This document shows, piece by piece, positions 1 through 10,998 of a stretch of 64,000 bases of DNA. The stretch is taken from assembly GCA_037176725.1 (NCBI GenBank), contig JAZBRS010000060.1, forward strand, positions 59,548,001-59,612,000, written 5' to 3'. The position numbers were made by a program, and so were the translations under genes. Within the stretch, counting starts at the first letter, position 1. Every line of letters begins with the position of its first letter. This stretch comes from Posidonia oceanica (Eukaryota; Streptophyta; Magnoliopsida; Alismatales; Posidoniaceae). A model generated the notes under the pieces. That model saw nothing but the letters and a program-made list of their open reading frames with translations. It was not told where the DNA came from and did not search any database.

Positions 1-2039
1 TTCTCTCGAAACGGAGGATGAAGAGGAAGAGATCAGAAGCTGATTCAGGTGGGGAAAAGAAGGTGGAATTCGCACTGATTCCTCTCTGGTCTGGCACTCA
101 CTCTCGGATGGCAAAAAAGGTGTTTTAAGGAGGGGAGAATTGGGCGCTTATATCAGGCCGAGGGCTGCCGGTGCGCGCGCTGGTGATTTTTGAATTTCTC
201 CGGCGTGAGTACTGCAGCAGACAAGAAGCGGATGCCGGCGAGACGACAGGCAATTAAAGCCTCCCGGAATCGGTGCTGAGAGATGAGAGAGCGGCGGACG
301 CTGTTGCATGATCTGATGGAGAGCTTGAATTCAAAAAAGAAGGAGGGAATGTCAGCTGGCCGCGGGAGAGAAAGCTGTGTGAAAGAAGAAAACACAGAAG
401 GTGGAGGAGGAAGAAGGGTCGCGTGGGCTGGGCTACTGCGGGCCGAGAAAAATAAAAAGAAAAAGGAAGAAACGGGCCGGAGGGCCCAGTAAGGAAAAGT
501 AAGAAAGAAAGAAGGGAAATAAGGAAGAAAGAGGGGGTAGGATGGGAAAATAAAATAGGTAAAAATAAACTAAAAATATTAGAAGAGTTTTGCTGTAGAT
601 TAGGATTTTAACTAAGATTTTTAATGGTCATCTTGAGTAGATTAATGTGTTTTGGGCTTGATTAGAGTTTTAGGGCTTTGGTTTTACTTTTAATTAGTTT
701 TCACTTCTTTAAATGTTTGTTAATCCCTTTTTAAATTATTTTAAAAATTTTATTTCTTTTGTTGGACACTTAGGGTATTGATTAGGATTTTTCAGGATTT
801 ATTTCGTATTATTTTAGGGTTGGTTTTAGATTTTAAAGTTGTAGTCTTCTTAGGGTTTTTCTTTCTTAAGTCTTTTAAGTTATGTCTTGATTTTTTATTT
901 ATGGATTTTTCTTGAAGTTTTTAGTTGGATTTTTTTGGTTTGATAGGGTGTTTTTAAGCTTTTCAGATGTGTTTTCTTTTCTTTTTTTAATTAAGTTTTT
1001 ACTTGTTTTTCTTATGTTTGTTAGGTTAAGTCTTTTGCCTTTCTTAATTACTTGTTCTAGTATTTGATTTTTTAATTCTTCTTTTTGGGTTTGTTTTTTA
1101 ATTCCTCTGATGGGTTTTTACCTTTGGTGGGTTTGGATTTTATTTTAGCTTTTTTCTTGATTTTTCAGCATTTTCTTTTGATTTGTTTTGCATTTTTTAG
1201 TTTGCATGCTTGGTTTTCTTTTTTAGCTTGCTTAAGTCAAGTTTAAGTTGTTAATTGCTTGTTTAACATTTTTAATTGTTTTTCTTAGTGCACTGATTTG
1301 TTTGTTTTATGTTTTGAGATTTTACAGATTTTTATGGGTTTTTGTGGATTTTTGCAAAAGGGAGAAAAGGAGAAGAGAAGGAGGGAAGAAATGGAATAAA
1401 AAGGGGAATAAAAGGAAAAAGGATAGATTGGAGGAAAACGATTTTTAAAAATTCAGAAAGAGTGTTTAAAAATAAAGTAAAAATCAGGATAAAATAGAGG
1501 AGGGATAGAAGCACAGAGGGGGCCCACAGCCAGACCCAAAAAAGGATGAGAAGGGGGGGAAAAGGGAGATGATAATCAGGAGAGAGAGAGGAGAGAGAAA
1601 ATGATAATCCTGGAGAGAGAAAAGGATAATTTGAGTGAAAGAGGGTCTTAATGGTCTTGGAATGGGGTGAAAATTGGTGGGTGGGTAGTCTAGGGTTTGA
1701 AGTCTTGGGTCTGAGGTTTTGGTTCGATTTTAAGGAGATTTTGGAGGGGTTTCAAGGTGTAGAAAAAGGATAGTTTCACCTAAGTTTTCTAGGGTTTTTG
1801 GGAATGGGTCAGGCTTGGGAATTCCTAGGTTTTTGGGTAGGTTTGTTGAGTGGATAGTGGTGGGTTTTCCTATGAATTTTGGTTAGGTTTTGAGGTTGGG
1901 AAGGGGGGTAAAGGTTTAGGCCAAGACAGGCTGTTTTTGAAGGGTAGAGAGGAGGACTAGGGTTAGGGTTTGGTTGGGGTTTGATCCAGCAATCAAGAGG
2001 GCTCCAAGGGTCCAAGCCTGCCAAGATGGGGTGTCAACA
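1..2039 (-). mobile_element. LTR A, outer (5') part of a minus-strand Tat/Ogre-like LTR, cut by window edge
   Basis: Read on the minus strand it begins at 2039 with TGTTGACACC and follows the same order as the complete LTR at 39910-45788: CCCTAA-rich start, CT-rich tract, about 0.9 kb AT-rich stretch, then an inverted pair of GGGCC boxes at 473-490. Only about the first 2.0 kb of an expected 5.8 kb is inside the window. The base after the LTR end (2040) opens directly into the internal region of a plus-strand element, so this LTR, or the element it belongs to, is nested in that element. Whether it is a solo LTR, a 5' LTR or a 3' LTR cannot be seen. The short reading frames in it do not keep frame between LTR copies and are not called genes. 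Confidence 0.85.
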
Positions 2040-2854
2040 CGGAGGCCGTGCTCTCATCATCATCATCAGTCACGGAGAACCAGCTGAGCATCGCGGTCTC
2101 CCGGCCCTCGGGCCTTCAAGAGAGCACCTCTGCCCATCCTTTGACAGCAGCAGTCACTCTGGCAGCATATCCATCTGCAATCCCTCTGACTAGACCATCT
2201 GGGTCTCCCTTGCCGGGACAGTCGCAATCAGGCGCGCCCGTGAGTCAGAAGATACAAGTACCAGAGACAGTAATCCATCTCGCAGCCGAGCCAGTGCCTC
2301 AGGCCCTCGGCGCCTACTATGTCGATTCACCTCCAGATGAGGAAGAAGAAGGGGCGATAGAGGCCCAGGTCGACTCATGGATGTCTGATTTGGAGCTACT
2401 TTACCAGGAACAGCTCGAATCCATAGTAGAAGACCTGGCACGACACCAAGCCGCAGAAAGGAAAGGAAAAGCCGTGGTTACGGATCCTCCTCTGCGAGAG
2501 GACTCCACCTCCATCATGGTCCTAGGAGAAAGCTCAGTGGCGTCGGATTCTCTCAGATCCGACGAGCTCATTACTCTTCAAACCGAGGGTGGGTCCAGTT
2601 GGCTTGTACAGCATATGCCTTCCACAAGTACATTAGCAGATTCAGAGGAAGAGGCACCAGCAGATTGCACAGCAGCAGTAACAGAGCAAAGAGCAGAACC
2701 AGTGACAAAGTTGTCAGAAGTTTCAGTGGCAAAGTCATCAGCAGTATCAGTTGCAGAGCCAGCAAGGCTTTCACTAGTGTCAGCAGAGCATGCAGCAGTA
2801 TCATCAGCAGCAGAGCAGACGGGAGAAGTTGTCAGAACAGAGGCGGCGCAGTAA
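2040..2854 (+). pseudogene. 5'-truncated retroelement ORF of unknown function, Ser/Ala/Glu-rich
   Basis: An open frame runs from the LTR A junction at 2040 to a TAA at 2852-2854 (about 270 codons). The first possible start in this window is only a GTG at 2048, so the natural start was probably lost when the LTR inserted. The product is low-complexity: a Ser run at the start, an acidic DEEEE patch near residue 98, a short helical Leu/Glu stretch near residues 115-135, and a Ser/Ala/Val/Glu-rich tail. I see no protease, reverse transcriptase, RNase H or integrase motif. Its position just before the pol-like tail suggests a linker or C-terminal extension of the polyprotein, or the product of an internal deletion. 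Function is unknown. Confidence 0.4.
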
Positions 2855-2928
2855 CTCTTGAGGACATGGACCAGGTCGAGCAGTCTGAGCCGGTCAACAT
2901 GTGCTACCTCAAGAAGTACTATCAGTAG
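2835..2928 (+). pseudogene. C-terminal tail of a Ty3/gypsy pol (integrase end)
   Basis: A second frame, offset from the ORF before it, ends at a TAG at 2926-2928. Its last residues read LEDMDQVEQSEPVNMCYLKKYY, here split as LEDMDQVEQSEP and VNMCYLKKYYQ. This resembles the pattern at the very end of plant Ty3/gypsy integrases, where a 'LxDxDG...PxNxxxLKxYY' segment follows the GPY/F module. Upstream in the same frame only shadow sequence is visible, so a frameshift or deletion separates this tail from the rest of pol. It marks the 3' end of pol in this element, with the plant-mobile-domain ORF downstream. Recognition is by motif only, with no alignment. Confidence 0.5.
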
Positions 2929-4277
2929 CTGGGGGTAGCCATTGCGGATCCTTCCTCACACTTGTCATATCTTCACCACTCGCATGTCTTTGCATCTCTA
3001 TTCGCTCTATCTCCTCCCCACTTCACTTCATCCCATTTCCTACATTTCCTGACATTGCAGCACTCCCATGCATCCCTCCGCTCATCCCATTCGCATCTCT
3101 TATCAAATCATACGTTGCATTCTGCCCGGTGATGAAAACCGGAGGTGCTTGCCTGCTGCAAAAGGAGTCTCCCGACCTCACTCGATGCTACTTAGATGTC
3201 TTGACTAGTGAGGGAGCCACCACTCAATGAGAGCGGGCGAAATGCCCAAACCCCTAAGGACTTACACCCTTTAGAAGAGTGCTAGGTGTTAGCCGGAAAG
3301 CAGTACATATCCCAGCCTAGAAATGCAAAAAAAAAGAGAGAAAGAGAAAGCCAAAAGCCTGTACCCGAAAGACCCTAACACCCACCTCCCCTGGGGGAAG
3401 GGACAGCGGAAGCCTGCAAGCCAAAAAAAAAAGAAAGGAAAATGAAAAAGAAAAAAAGGAACAAAAAAAAAAACAAAAGGAGAATGATAGAAAAGAAAAG
3501 GGAGAGGGGGGGAAAGGCCTCATTCTCGCAAAAAAAAAAGAAGAAAGAGAAAAAAGGAAAAGAAAAAAGAAGAAGAGAATAAAGGCAAGCAGGGTAACCC
3601 CGCACCTCTCACTTACCCCAGAAAAGAGTCAAAGCCCGGGTCGAGTCCTCCTTGCTTCCAAGATAGGAACGAGGAGAGCTCAGCACACCGACATTAAAAA
3701 AAAAAGAGAGAAGAAAGAGGTAGGAGTGAGTGTAAGTCCTTGAGAGTTTGACATGGAGCCCGTCCTCTCTACACCACCACCAAACATCACCAACATCCTT
3801 TCCTCGAGTGCCACCAACAAGTTAGGAGTCCGAGTAGAGTCCGGTGAGTTAGGGACCGCTCCTTTCCATACAGCAGGCACCAAAGCACCCCGATACTGAG
3901 GGCAAACTACACCAAATCACATGCATCTGCATTTTCCAGTCATCTCCACCCTCTCTGATCATCCCACTCCGCAAAGGCTTACTCCAGCGCTGAGACAGTA
4001 CTTCTACTTAGCATGCGTTGGCACCGTCAGGCTGCGACAACCCGGGGTTCCTGACAGTCCCCGCCACATCAATAGAATGCCCTTATGCTTATACATGTTC
4101 AATTGCCATAGTCCGAATGTTTACTGCTAAATGTGTTGCACCTGTTTCTACCGGTTTCAGAATCTGCTCTCCTATGATGGTTTTGTGCCTATATGAGCTC
4201 TGATAATTCACAGTCTTGGCAACAGGTACCTGAAGACTCTTGTAACAGCCATCTGCCTACATCCTGCAATTTGTGCA
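2929..4277 (+). other. Non-coding spacer between pol tail and the extra ORF
   Basis: No convincing gene. It holds an A/AG-rich, purine-loaded stretch at about 3325-3590 (runs of 8-10 A separated by GAGA-type blocks), then unremarkable sequence. The frame of the downstream ORF is open back to a TGA at 4194-4196 but has no ATG before 4278. Confidence 0.5.
3325..3595 (+). repeat. Purine-rich low-complexity tract
   Basis: About 270 bp composed almost entirely of A and G in AAAAAGAGAGAAAG-like runs, interrupted once by a short mixed stretch near 3365-3420. It lies inside the spacer of element B. Reading frames across it are low-complexity artefacts. Confidence 0.7.
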
Positions 4278-5480
4278 ATGGGTTTCCCCACTCTGGTGAC
4301 CCCGACACACTGCTCCGAGATCCTGCGAGAATGGATCGGCAAGCTTACAAGAGATGACTGTGAGAAACTGCGCCTGTGGGGCATTCCGACCAAGTTGCTA
4401 AAGGCTGCTGATGTAGAAGTAAGCCGCCATCTTCTGTGTGCTGCTGCGCGATTCTGGAAACCGGCACACCATATCTTCCGTTTCGGTAGAACTGAACTGA
4501 CGCCTACGCTGGAAGAAGTGCGTCGAATCTGTGGCTTTTCCAAGATCTTGGGGCCGCCCATCTTCATGAGGCGTGACGGATACATGGCAGTCCTGAAACA
4601 GCTGACCGGCCTCTCTACCCAAAGTTGCCAGCAGAAGCTGATTTGTACTAGCGGGCCCATGCCTCTGCTTTGCCTAGCATACTTTGATGATGTTGTGGAA
4701 AAGCGCACTGAACTCGGAGACGAGCTGTGGCTCCGAGGGTTTGTCACCCGTTTCCTAGGCGAGCTGGTCTTTACTCAGGGCAAGGTAACAGTGGCCGTCG
4801 AGATCGCTGAAATAGCACTCGCCGTGGTGACCCAGCACATAGATCTGGCACCGGTTGTCTTGGCAGAAACCTACCGCGGTCTGGACCGCATCTCGCATCG
4901 CTGCCGCCACTTTCATGGTTGCGGATCATTCATTCAGGTTTGGCTAGCGGCGCACACTGAGATAGACCTTCTGCGCCCCCAAGTGCATGCTTTCGAGGCC
5001 TACTGCAGCAGCGGCCATGCCAAGGCAGTCAAGAGCATCAAGGAAGAATATGAAAGGCTATCACGACTGACAGACGACACAGTCATATGGCGCATCATTC
5101 CTTCTGCAGCCGAAGCATTCACTGTCTTCTTCAATGCACGCGACATGCGCTTGGTTGTGCTACCAGGATTTACTGCGGGTGTAGAATATCACCCTATCAG
5201 AGTCATGCGTCAGTTCGGCTTCCAGCAGGGCGCCTTTGTCGACAGCACAGCGCCTAAGCTCCTTCAAGAATATCCCCTCAGTACAATTGCCCCCACGACG
5301 GAGCTGGCCAACCTGATGCAGCATGGGGTGCGATCAACGGACATCGCTGCAATAAGAGGTGTAGGGTGTACCCCTGAGTACATCACTGAAGTGCAGGACC
5401 TCTGGCCCATTGACGAAATCCCGCCGAGCGGTCCCTTGTTCCCTGACTCTGGAAGATCAAAGAAGGCCCGAATCAGCTAG
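4278..5480 (+). CDS. Plant mobile domain / DUF7745-type protein carried by the retrotransposon
   Basis: Intact 400-codon ORF, ATG 4278 to TAG 5478. Recognisable features of the aminotransferase-like plant mobile domain / DUF7745 group are: near residues 60-80 a 'FWKPAHHIFRFG' stretch followed by ELTPTLEEV, and near residues 205-225 'YRGLDRI...FHGCGSFIQVWL', where the family usually has a Phe-His-Gly-Cys block with an aromatic/aliphatic helix. A basic tail (GRSKKARIS) could act in nuclear targeting. Members occur as host genes linked to silencing and meristem maintenance and as extra ORFs in MULE and Ty3/gypsy elements; molecular activity is unknown. Here the ORF sits between the pol tail and the 3' LTR, on the element's sense strand, inside its boundaries, so it is a retroelement passenger ORF. 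ATG 4278 is the first ATG after the upstream in-frame stop. Its integrity beside a broken pol is notable. Confidence 0.75.
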   Translation: MGFPTLVTPTHCSEILREWIGKLTRDDCEKLRLWGIPTKLLKAADVEVSRHLLCAAARFWKPAHHIFRFGRTELTPTLEEVRRICGFSKILGPPIFMRRDGYMAVLKQLTGLSTQSCQQKLICTSGPMPLLCLAYFDDVVEKRTELGDELWLRGFVTRFLGELVFTQGKVTVAVEIAEIALAVVTQHIDLAPVVLAETYRGLDRISHRCRHFHGCGSFIQVWLAAHTEIDLLRPQVHAFEAYCSSGHAKAVKSIKEEYERLSRLTDDTVIWRIIPSAAEAFTVFFNARDMRLVVLPGFTAGVEYHPIRVMRQFGFQQGAFVDSTAPKLLQEYPLSTIAPTTELANLMQHGVRSTDIAAIRGVGCTPEYITEVQDLWPIDEIPPSGPLFPDSGRSKKARIS

Positions 5481-5837
5481 AGCCATCATGCAGCTGTCAT
5501 TCTGTCTTCCTTTCAAGTTGTGCTGTACTTTTTGGCCTGACACAGGCATGTAACCAACAGTTCTATCAATGCAAAACTCTTTTGCGCTGGCTGTTCACAT
5601 TTCAAAGCTGATCATGCATTCCATGCTCCTCGTCGCTCCCGTCCGGAGGCCCCTTGGCCCGACTGATTGCTCGCATGACGCAGGAAAGTCCTCAGCAAAC
5701 GACCCAGGCTCCAGGACCTCTGCGAACCCGCGCCGTCCGACCTGCCACCGGACATCCCCGGCTGAGTCTCCTTGGGCTGGTACCCCAAACTACTCGTCTG
5801 ACAAACACGTCAGTTTTGTCCACCCTTCGCTTTTCTC
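5481..5837 (+). other. Start of the 3' untranslated region of element B
   Basis: No gene supported. Several overlapping short frames lie here on both strands, none with a recognisable domain. It leads into the hairpin and minisatellite part of the 3' UTR. Confidence 0.4.
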
Positions 5838-5913
5838 GATACCAGGGACGTTTCGACCAACCCCTGGTATCATCCTGATACCAGGGGCATCTTTTCAGAC
5901 GCCCCACGGTATC
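5838..5913 (+). repeat. Two adjacent large hairpins with GATACC/GGTATC ends
   Basis: 5838-5871 starts with GATACCAGGG and ends with CCCCTGGTATC. 5877-5913 starts with GATACCAGGGG and ends with a CCCC...GGTATC arm. A homologous pair lies in the other element at about 55640-55720 (GATACC...AGTATC and GATACCAGGGG...CCCCTGG). The shared arrangement ties the two 3' UTRs to one family. Confidence 0.65.
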
Positions 5914-5928
5914 TCACCCTTGTTCTCA

Positions 5929-6051
5929 TCCCCTCTTTGCCGGCCGATAAGTCCGATATCTTATCACCTTTCCCAATCAATCAATCTCATCATTATCTCA
6001 TCTCCTCTTTGCCGGCCGATAAGTCCGATATCTTATCACCTTTTTCAATCA
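5929..6051 (+). repeat. Two copies of a roughly 66-bp repeat holding a satellite-like hairpin
   Basis: Each copy carries GCCGGCCGATAAGTCCG followed by ATATCTTATCACCTTT. The GATAAG...CTTATC arms form a 6-bp stem. The wording is very close to the second half of the 69-bp satellite unit at 18.7-48.4 kb (GTCGATAAGTCCG, AAACTTATCACTTTT). Confidence 0.75.
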
Positions 6052-6360
6052 AGCTCTCATCATTACCTCACCCCCCTTCTTTAGCATTAGTTCTCATCAT
6101 GACCTCACCCCCCTTCTTTAGCAATAGCTCTCATCATTACCTCATCTCCCTTCTTTAGCAATAGCTCTCATCATTACCTCACCCCCCTTCTTTAGCATTA
6201 GCTCTCATCATTACCTCATCTCCCTTCTTTAGCATTAGTTCTCATCATTACCTCATCCCCCTTCTTTAGCATTAGTTCTCATCACTACCTCACCCCCCTT
6301 CTTTAGCAATAACTCTCATCATTACCTCATCTCCCTCTTTAGAAGTAGCCTCTCATCATG
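6052..6360 (+). repeat. 37-bp minisatellite, about 8 copies
   Basis: Tandem units of the form AGCTCTCATCATTACCTCA followed by CCCCCCTTCTTTAGCATT start at 6052, 6089, 6126, 6163, 6200, 6237, 6274 and 6311. The last is degenerate. Copies differ at a few positions (TCATCTC versus TCACCCC; AATAG versus ATTAG). Part of the hypervariable 3' UTR of element B. Confidence 0.85.
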
Positions 6361-6429
6361 ATCTCATCCCCTCTTATCAAGCATTCAATCACTCATCAAC
6401 CAATCACTCATCACTCGATCATTCATCAA

Positions 6430-7580
6430 TCAAGCACCCTTAGGCTGATATCCTAAACTATCAACAATCAAGTTCTCTCAGGCTGATATTCCTAAACTAT
6501 CTACTCCCAGGCTGATATTCCTAAACTATCTATCTAGGCTGATATTCCTAAACTATCTATTCTCAGGCTGATATTCCTAAACTATCTATCTTCTGGCCGA
6601 TCCATGGTTGGCCCGCAGTTGTGTTATACGGCTGACATCCAGTAACTGTCCCTCGCAGTGCCGCTAGGCTGATAACCTAAACTATCGATCTAGGCTGATA
6701 ACCTAAACTATCGCTAGGCTGATATCCTAAACTATCTATCTAGGCTGATATCCTAAACTATCCGGCATCTGCGTTATACGGCTGACATCCAGTAACTGTC
6801 CCTCGTAATTGCCCTTTCCAGTTGATAGGACTGTAAACTATCTATCTAGGCTGATATCCTAAACTATCGATCTAGGCTGATAACCTAAACTATCGATCTA
6901 GGCTGATATCCTAAACTATCTATGGCAATTACGTTATACGGCTGATATCCAGTAACTATCCCTTGCAATTGCTCTTTCTAGTTGATAGGACTGTAAACTA
7001 TCTCTAGGCTGATAACCTAAACTATCGATCTAGGCTGATATCCTAAACTATCGATCTAGGCTGATAACCTAAACTATCGATCTAGGCTGATATCCTAAAC
7101 TATCTACCGCAATTGCATTATACGGCTGACATCCAGTAACTGTCCCTCGCAATGCCGCTAGGCTGATAACCTAAACTATCTATCTAGGCTGATAACCTAA
7201 ACTATCTAGGCTGATATCCTAAACTATCTATCTAGGCTGATATCCTAAACTATCCGGCATCTGCGTTATAACGCTGATATCCAGTAACTATCACTCATGG
7301 TTTGCCCCTTCCAGTTGATAGGACTGTAAACTATCTATCTAGGCTGATAACCTAAACTATCGCTAGGCTGATATCCTAAACTATCTATCTAGGCTGATAT
7401 CCTAAACTATCTATGGCAACCATGTTATACGGCTGATATCCAGTAACTATCACTCACAACTGCGCCTTCCTGTTGATAGGACCGTAAACTATCGTTCCGG
7501 TTGATAGGACCGTAAACTATCGCCCTCGGCTGATGATCCGAAACTCATCCGGTCGATAAGTCCGACAACTTATCACCTCC
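6430..7580 (+). repeat. Complex minisatellite (GGCTGATATCCTAAACTATC family) in the 3' UTR
   Basis: More than 30 short units of about 20-27 bp reading GGCTGATATCCTAAACTATC or GGCTGATAACCTAAACTATC, organised in longer blocks punctuated by GTTATACGGCTGACATCCAG and by GTTGATAGGACTGTAAACTATC. The last units change step by step into the satellite module: 7499-7521 GTTGATAGGACCGTAAACTATC, 7531-7549 a GATGA...TCATC unit, and 7551-7577 GGTCGATAAGTCCG + ACAACTTATCACC. The final one is almost exactly half of the 69-bp satellite unit. This is the clearest physical link between the retrotransposon 3' UTR and the satellite. Confidence 0.85.
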
Positions 7581-7976
7581 CCGCGTGACTTCGTCCCAAA
7601 AGACGGAGCCCCGCATCCTCCTGCGTCCGGGAAAAGGTCCACCTCTCCCGTCGCGCCTTTGTGGCTTTGGCTATCCTTCTTTTCGTGGCAGGTCTGGACC
7701 TCCCATCAAGCTCCGCGGTGCACCGCAACGTCCCTCTTCAGCGTCGTCAGCATCGCCAGCGTCACCCGCGTCGCTTCGGTCCCTCCATCGGTACTAACTC
7801 TAGCACTAACTTTTGCATTGCATCCGCATTAGCATGCATCGCATACATTGCATCTCATCCATTTGCACCTGCACACTGCACTGCGGCAACGATCCACGAT
7901 GTTCGGCGCATCCGCCGAATAAGTGGCTCACGCCGATAGCAACCCTCTGCTCTCGCCGGTTAAATGAGGCGTCCCG
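7581..7976 (+). other. Conserved end of the 3' UTR of element B
   Basis: Not coding as far as I can tell. The last 100 bp (CCGAATAAGTGGCTCACGCC, then GATAGCAACCC) has a clear minus-strand counterpart at 54265-54345 in the second element, so the 3' ends of the two elements are homologous although their internal contents differ. Confidence 0.6.
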
Positions 7977-8014
7977 TCAACCCTGAGCAGCGGCCTCGCT
8001 CAGGGAGGGGCATC
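7977..8014 (+). promoter_or_regulatory. Polypurine tract with adjacent stem-loop, element B
   Basis: CAGGGAGGGGCATC (8001-8014) directly precedes the LTR start TGTTGACACC and is the expected plus-strand primer. Just upstream CCCTGAGC (7981-7988) pairs with GCTCAGGG (7998-8005), an 8-bp stem overlapping the tract. The same layout is present in the second element (54213-54264, minus strand). Confidence 0.75.
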
Positions 8015-9577
8015 TGTTGACACCCCATTTTGACAGGCTGGATCGTTTGGAGCCTTCCGGTGGCTGCTGGACCCGAATCTAGACCCAAATCCACACCTCC
8101 CTCTCCTTCTTTCCCTTCAAAACAAGCCCAAACTCAACCTAGGATTACCCCCCCTTTCCTGAACCTGAAAACCAACCAAAATCCATAGGAAAACTCACCC
8201 CTGATGACTTAGCAAACCCACCAAAAAGCCTGCAAAATCTCAAACCAGACTCCTCCCAAAAACCCTAGGAAACTTAAGCAAAAATACCCTTTTTCTACAC
8301 CTCAAAACCCCTCCAAAACTTCCTCAAAACCAAACCAAAACTCCGGGACCAAAACTAGAAACCCTAGACCCCACACCCGCCAAGTTTCACCCCTTTCCGA
8401 GACTCCTAAGACCCCCTTTTGCTTGGATTATCGTTTTCTCTCTCCGGGATTATCGTTTTCTCTCTCCTCTCTCTCTCCTGATTATTGTCTCTCTTTTCAT
8501 CCCCTTCTTGCCCTTTCTCTGGCTTGGCTGTGGGCCCCCTTTGTACTCTTATCCTTTCCCTATCTTATTCCTATTTTTATTTTATTTTTAGCATTCTCCC
8601 TGAATTTTAAAAAATCTTTTCCCTCAAACCTATCTCTTTCCCTTTTATTTTCCTTTTTCCCCTTTTCTTCTTCTTTTCCTTTTCCTTCTTCTCTCTTTTG
8701 CAAAAAAACCATAAAAATCCTTAAAAATCTGTAAAACCCCAAAACACAAAAGAAACAAATCAGAATTCCAAGAAAAGCAACTAAAAAACATTAAACAAAT
8801 GATTAAAAACTCAAACTTAACTAAATCAAGCTAAAAAGAAAATCAAGCATGCAAACTAAAAAATGCAAAACAAACTAAAAGAAAATACTGTAAAATCAAG
8901 TAAAAAACTAAAATAAAGTCAGAACCTACCCAAGATAAAAACCCCACTAAAAGAATTAAAAAACGAACCCTAAAGAGAAGAATTAAAAAATCAAACACCA
9001 AAACAAGTAATTAAAGGAGACAAAAGACTTAACCTAATAAACACAAGAAAAAACAACATAAAACTTAATTAAAAAAGAAAAAGAAAATATAGTTGAAAGA
9101 CTTAAGAACACTTAATCAAACCAAGAAAAAACCAACTAAAAAACATCAAGAAGAATTAACAAATAAAAATCAAAAAACATAGTTCAAAAGACTTAAGGAA
9201 GAAAAACATAAAAGACTAGAACTAAAAAGCCCAAAACCTTTTCTAATTAATATGAAAATAAATCCAAAAAATCCTAATTAACATCCTAAAATACTTAACA
9301 AGAAAACACAATCTTAAAAACAATTTAAAAAGATTTAACCAACACTTAATCAAGTGGAAAACAAATTAAAAACAAAGCAAAGTCCTAAAACCCTAATCAA
9401 GCCTAAAACACACTAATTAACCTAAAAAACAGTCATTAAAAATCCAATTAAACACCTAACCCACAACCCAATTCATCTAATATTTTTATTTATTTTTATC
9501 TTATTTTTTCCTATTCTATTTCCCTCCTTCTTTCCATCTTTCTTTCTTTCTTCCTTTTATCTTTTCTTTTCTTCCTT

Positions 9578-9595
9578 ACTGGGCTCATCAGCCCG
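9578..9595 (+). promoter_or_regulatory. Inverted GGGCC-type box pair in U3 of LTR C
   Basis: ACTGGGCTCATCAGCCCG. Counterparts lie at the same place in every LTR that covers the region: 473-490 (A), 17150-17167 (D), 30624-30641 (F), 41466-41483 (H) and 52624-52641 (J). They resemble plant site II (TGGGCC/T) promoter boxes; activity is inferred only. Confidence 0.4.
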
Positions 9596-10921
9596 TTTTC
9601 CCTTTTTTTTTCCTTTTTTTTTCAAAATCTTCAACCGTAGCCCACAGCTACAGTCGACCTCCGTCTTCCTCCTTCCCTCTTCCTGCCAGCTGCTACAAGG
9701 ATCGCTGGCCTGCAGCTCTGCCCGACCTGTCACCTCCTGCTCGAGCCGGACTGGCGTGCACCGAAGCTTCGTCCGTGCTCCTGCCATCGCCACTCCGCAG
9801 CATTCATTGGTCGCAGACCTGCAAAGCTAAGGGAGGTGTGGTCAGATTTCAGAGGGGAAAAGGAGGGGAGATCAGGGTGAATTTCAGGAGGAAAGGAGAG
9901 GAGAAGAAGAGAGAGTTCACCCGGAAGAGAGAACAGGTGGGCATTCCAGAGCAATCCCAGCAAGAGAGAGAGCCCTTCCTCCCCAGAAATCCACCAGAAG
10001 AAACCGGACTTCCGCCTCTCCCTTCAACAGCAAACCAGAGCCCGAAACTCCTCCAGGGCAACCCAGAATTCACTCCCCAATTTCACCCAAGCCACCTGCA
10101 ATTCCTCCCTTCCTTCCCACGGAGAAATAGCCCAGCTTTTCGCCTGTATCCACCTAAAACCCAACCAGAACCCATCTCGAATCCTTTCTGAAATTCCCAG
10201 CACTCCAGTCCATCACATCCTCTCAAACTCCGCCCCGTTACTCACCAAGACACCACCTTCCAGAAGCCCCCGACCTTCAGCCCTCTCTCCCACCACCGGC
10301 AGAGAACTCCACCACAAACACTTTGCCTCGCTACTGCCCAGAAATCAACCCAACCTTCAAACCCACGCCACACGCTCCAGAACCCTCAGCTAGCTATCCA
10401 AACCCCTTCACCGAACCTCCAGCTACCCACCGGAAGCCTCCGCTCGATCCAGAGGGCGACAACCAGCTCCTCCGACCTCAGGCGACACCTGCGGCACCCA
10501 AAAATCCAACTTTCTTCTCTGGGCCGCCGAACTCCGCTCCGAGCGTCCAGGAAGAACCGGAGGACTCCACGGAGCAGTTCTGGGCGATCGCGAGCCGCTG
10601 ACGACTCCCGCACACTCCGGACGACCGTCGCCGGCATCTGCAGAGCCCACCGACGTCGGGAGCACGTTCCAGGCGCGGGAGAAGGTATTTCCTTCCCCCC
10701 TCAGCTCTCTCTCCTTCCTCTTCTGCTCTTCCGTCGCTCAGAAGCAAGCTTCCGGCCCTCCCGCCCCGTTTTTGACTCGCCGGTCAGACCTTCTTCCCCG
10801 GCGACGATCTCCAGCCTTCACAACGCTCCAGCCAGCAGAACAGCTTCCCGATAGCCCCCGGAGCTCCGCACGAACGCCAGCACCAAGCTCCGCCGGTCTG
10901 CGCCTCCCCAACCTCCCCTGT

Positions 10922-10972
10922 CGGCGGTCTCGAGCACTGCCGGCGTTCTGCTACAGTGTTCGTCGACCGCCG
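10922..10972 (+). other. LTR stem-loop, copy C
   Basis: Left arm 10922-10939 (CGGCGGTCTCGAGCACTG) pairs imperfectly with right arm 10954-10972 (CAGTGTTCGTCGACCGCCG) around a loop ending in TTCTGCTA. It lies just upstream of the TATA-like site. Equivalent stem-loops with different arm sequences occur in the other LTRs. Confidence 0.65.
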
Positions 10973-10998
10973 GCGGCCACTGTTCATTTATTTTCTTA

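Noticed and set aside
8423..8734. Leu/Ser/Phe-rich hydrophobic frames in the CT-rich part of LTRs (also near 1332, 18100, 29600, 40400, 53500)
   Set aside because: Low-complexity CT tracts translate into Ser/Leu/Phe runs. Positions recur because the LTRs are homologous, not because a protein is conserved.
9775..10700. Possible captured host gene in the GC-rich part of LTR C
   Set aside because: Overlapping frames on both strands with no recognisable domain. The equivalent parts of other LTRs differ in frame.
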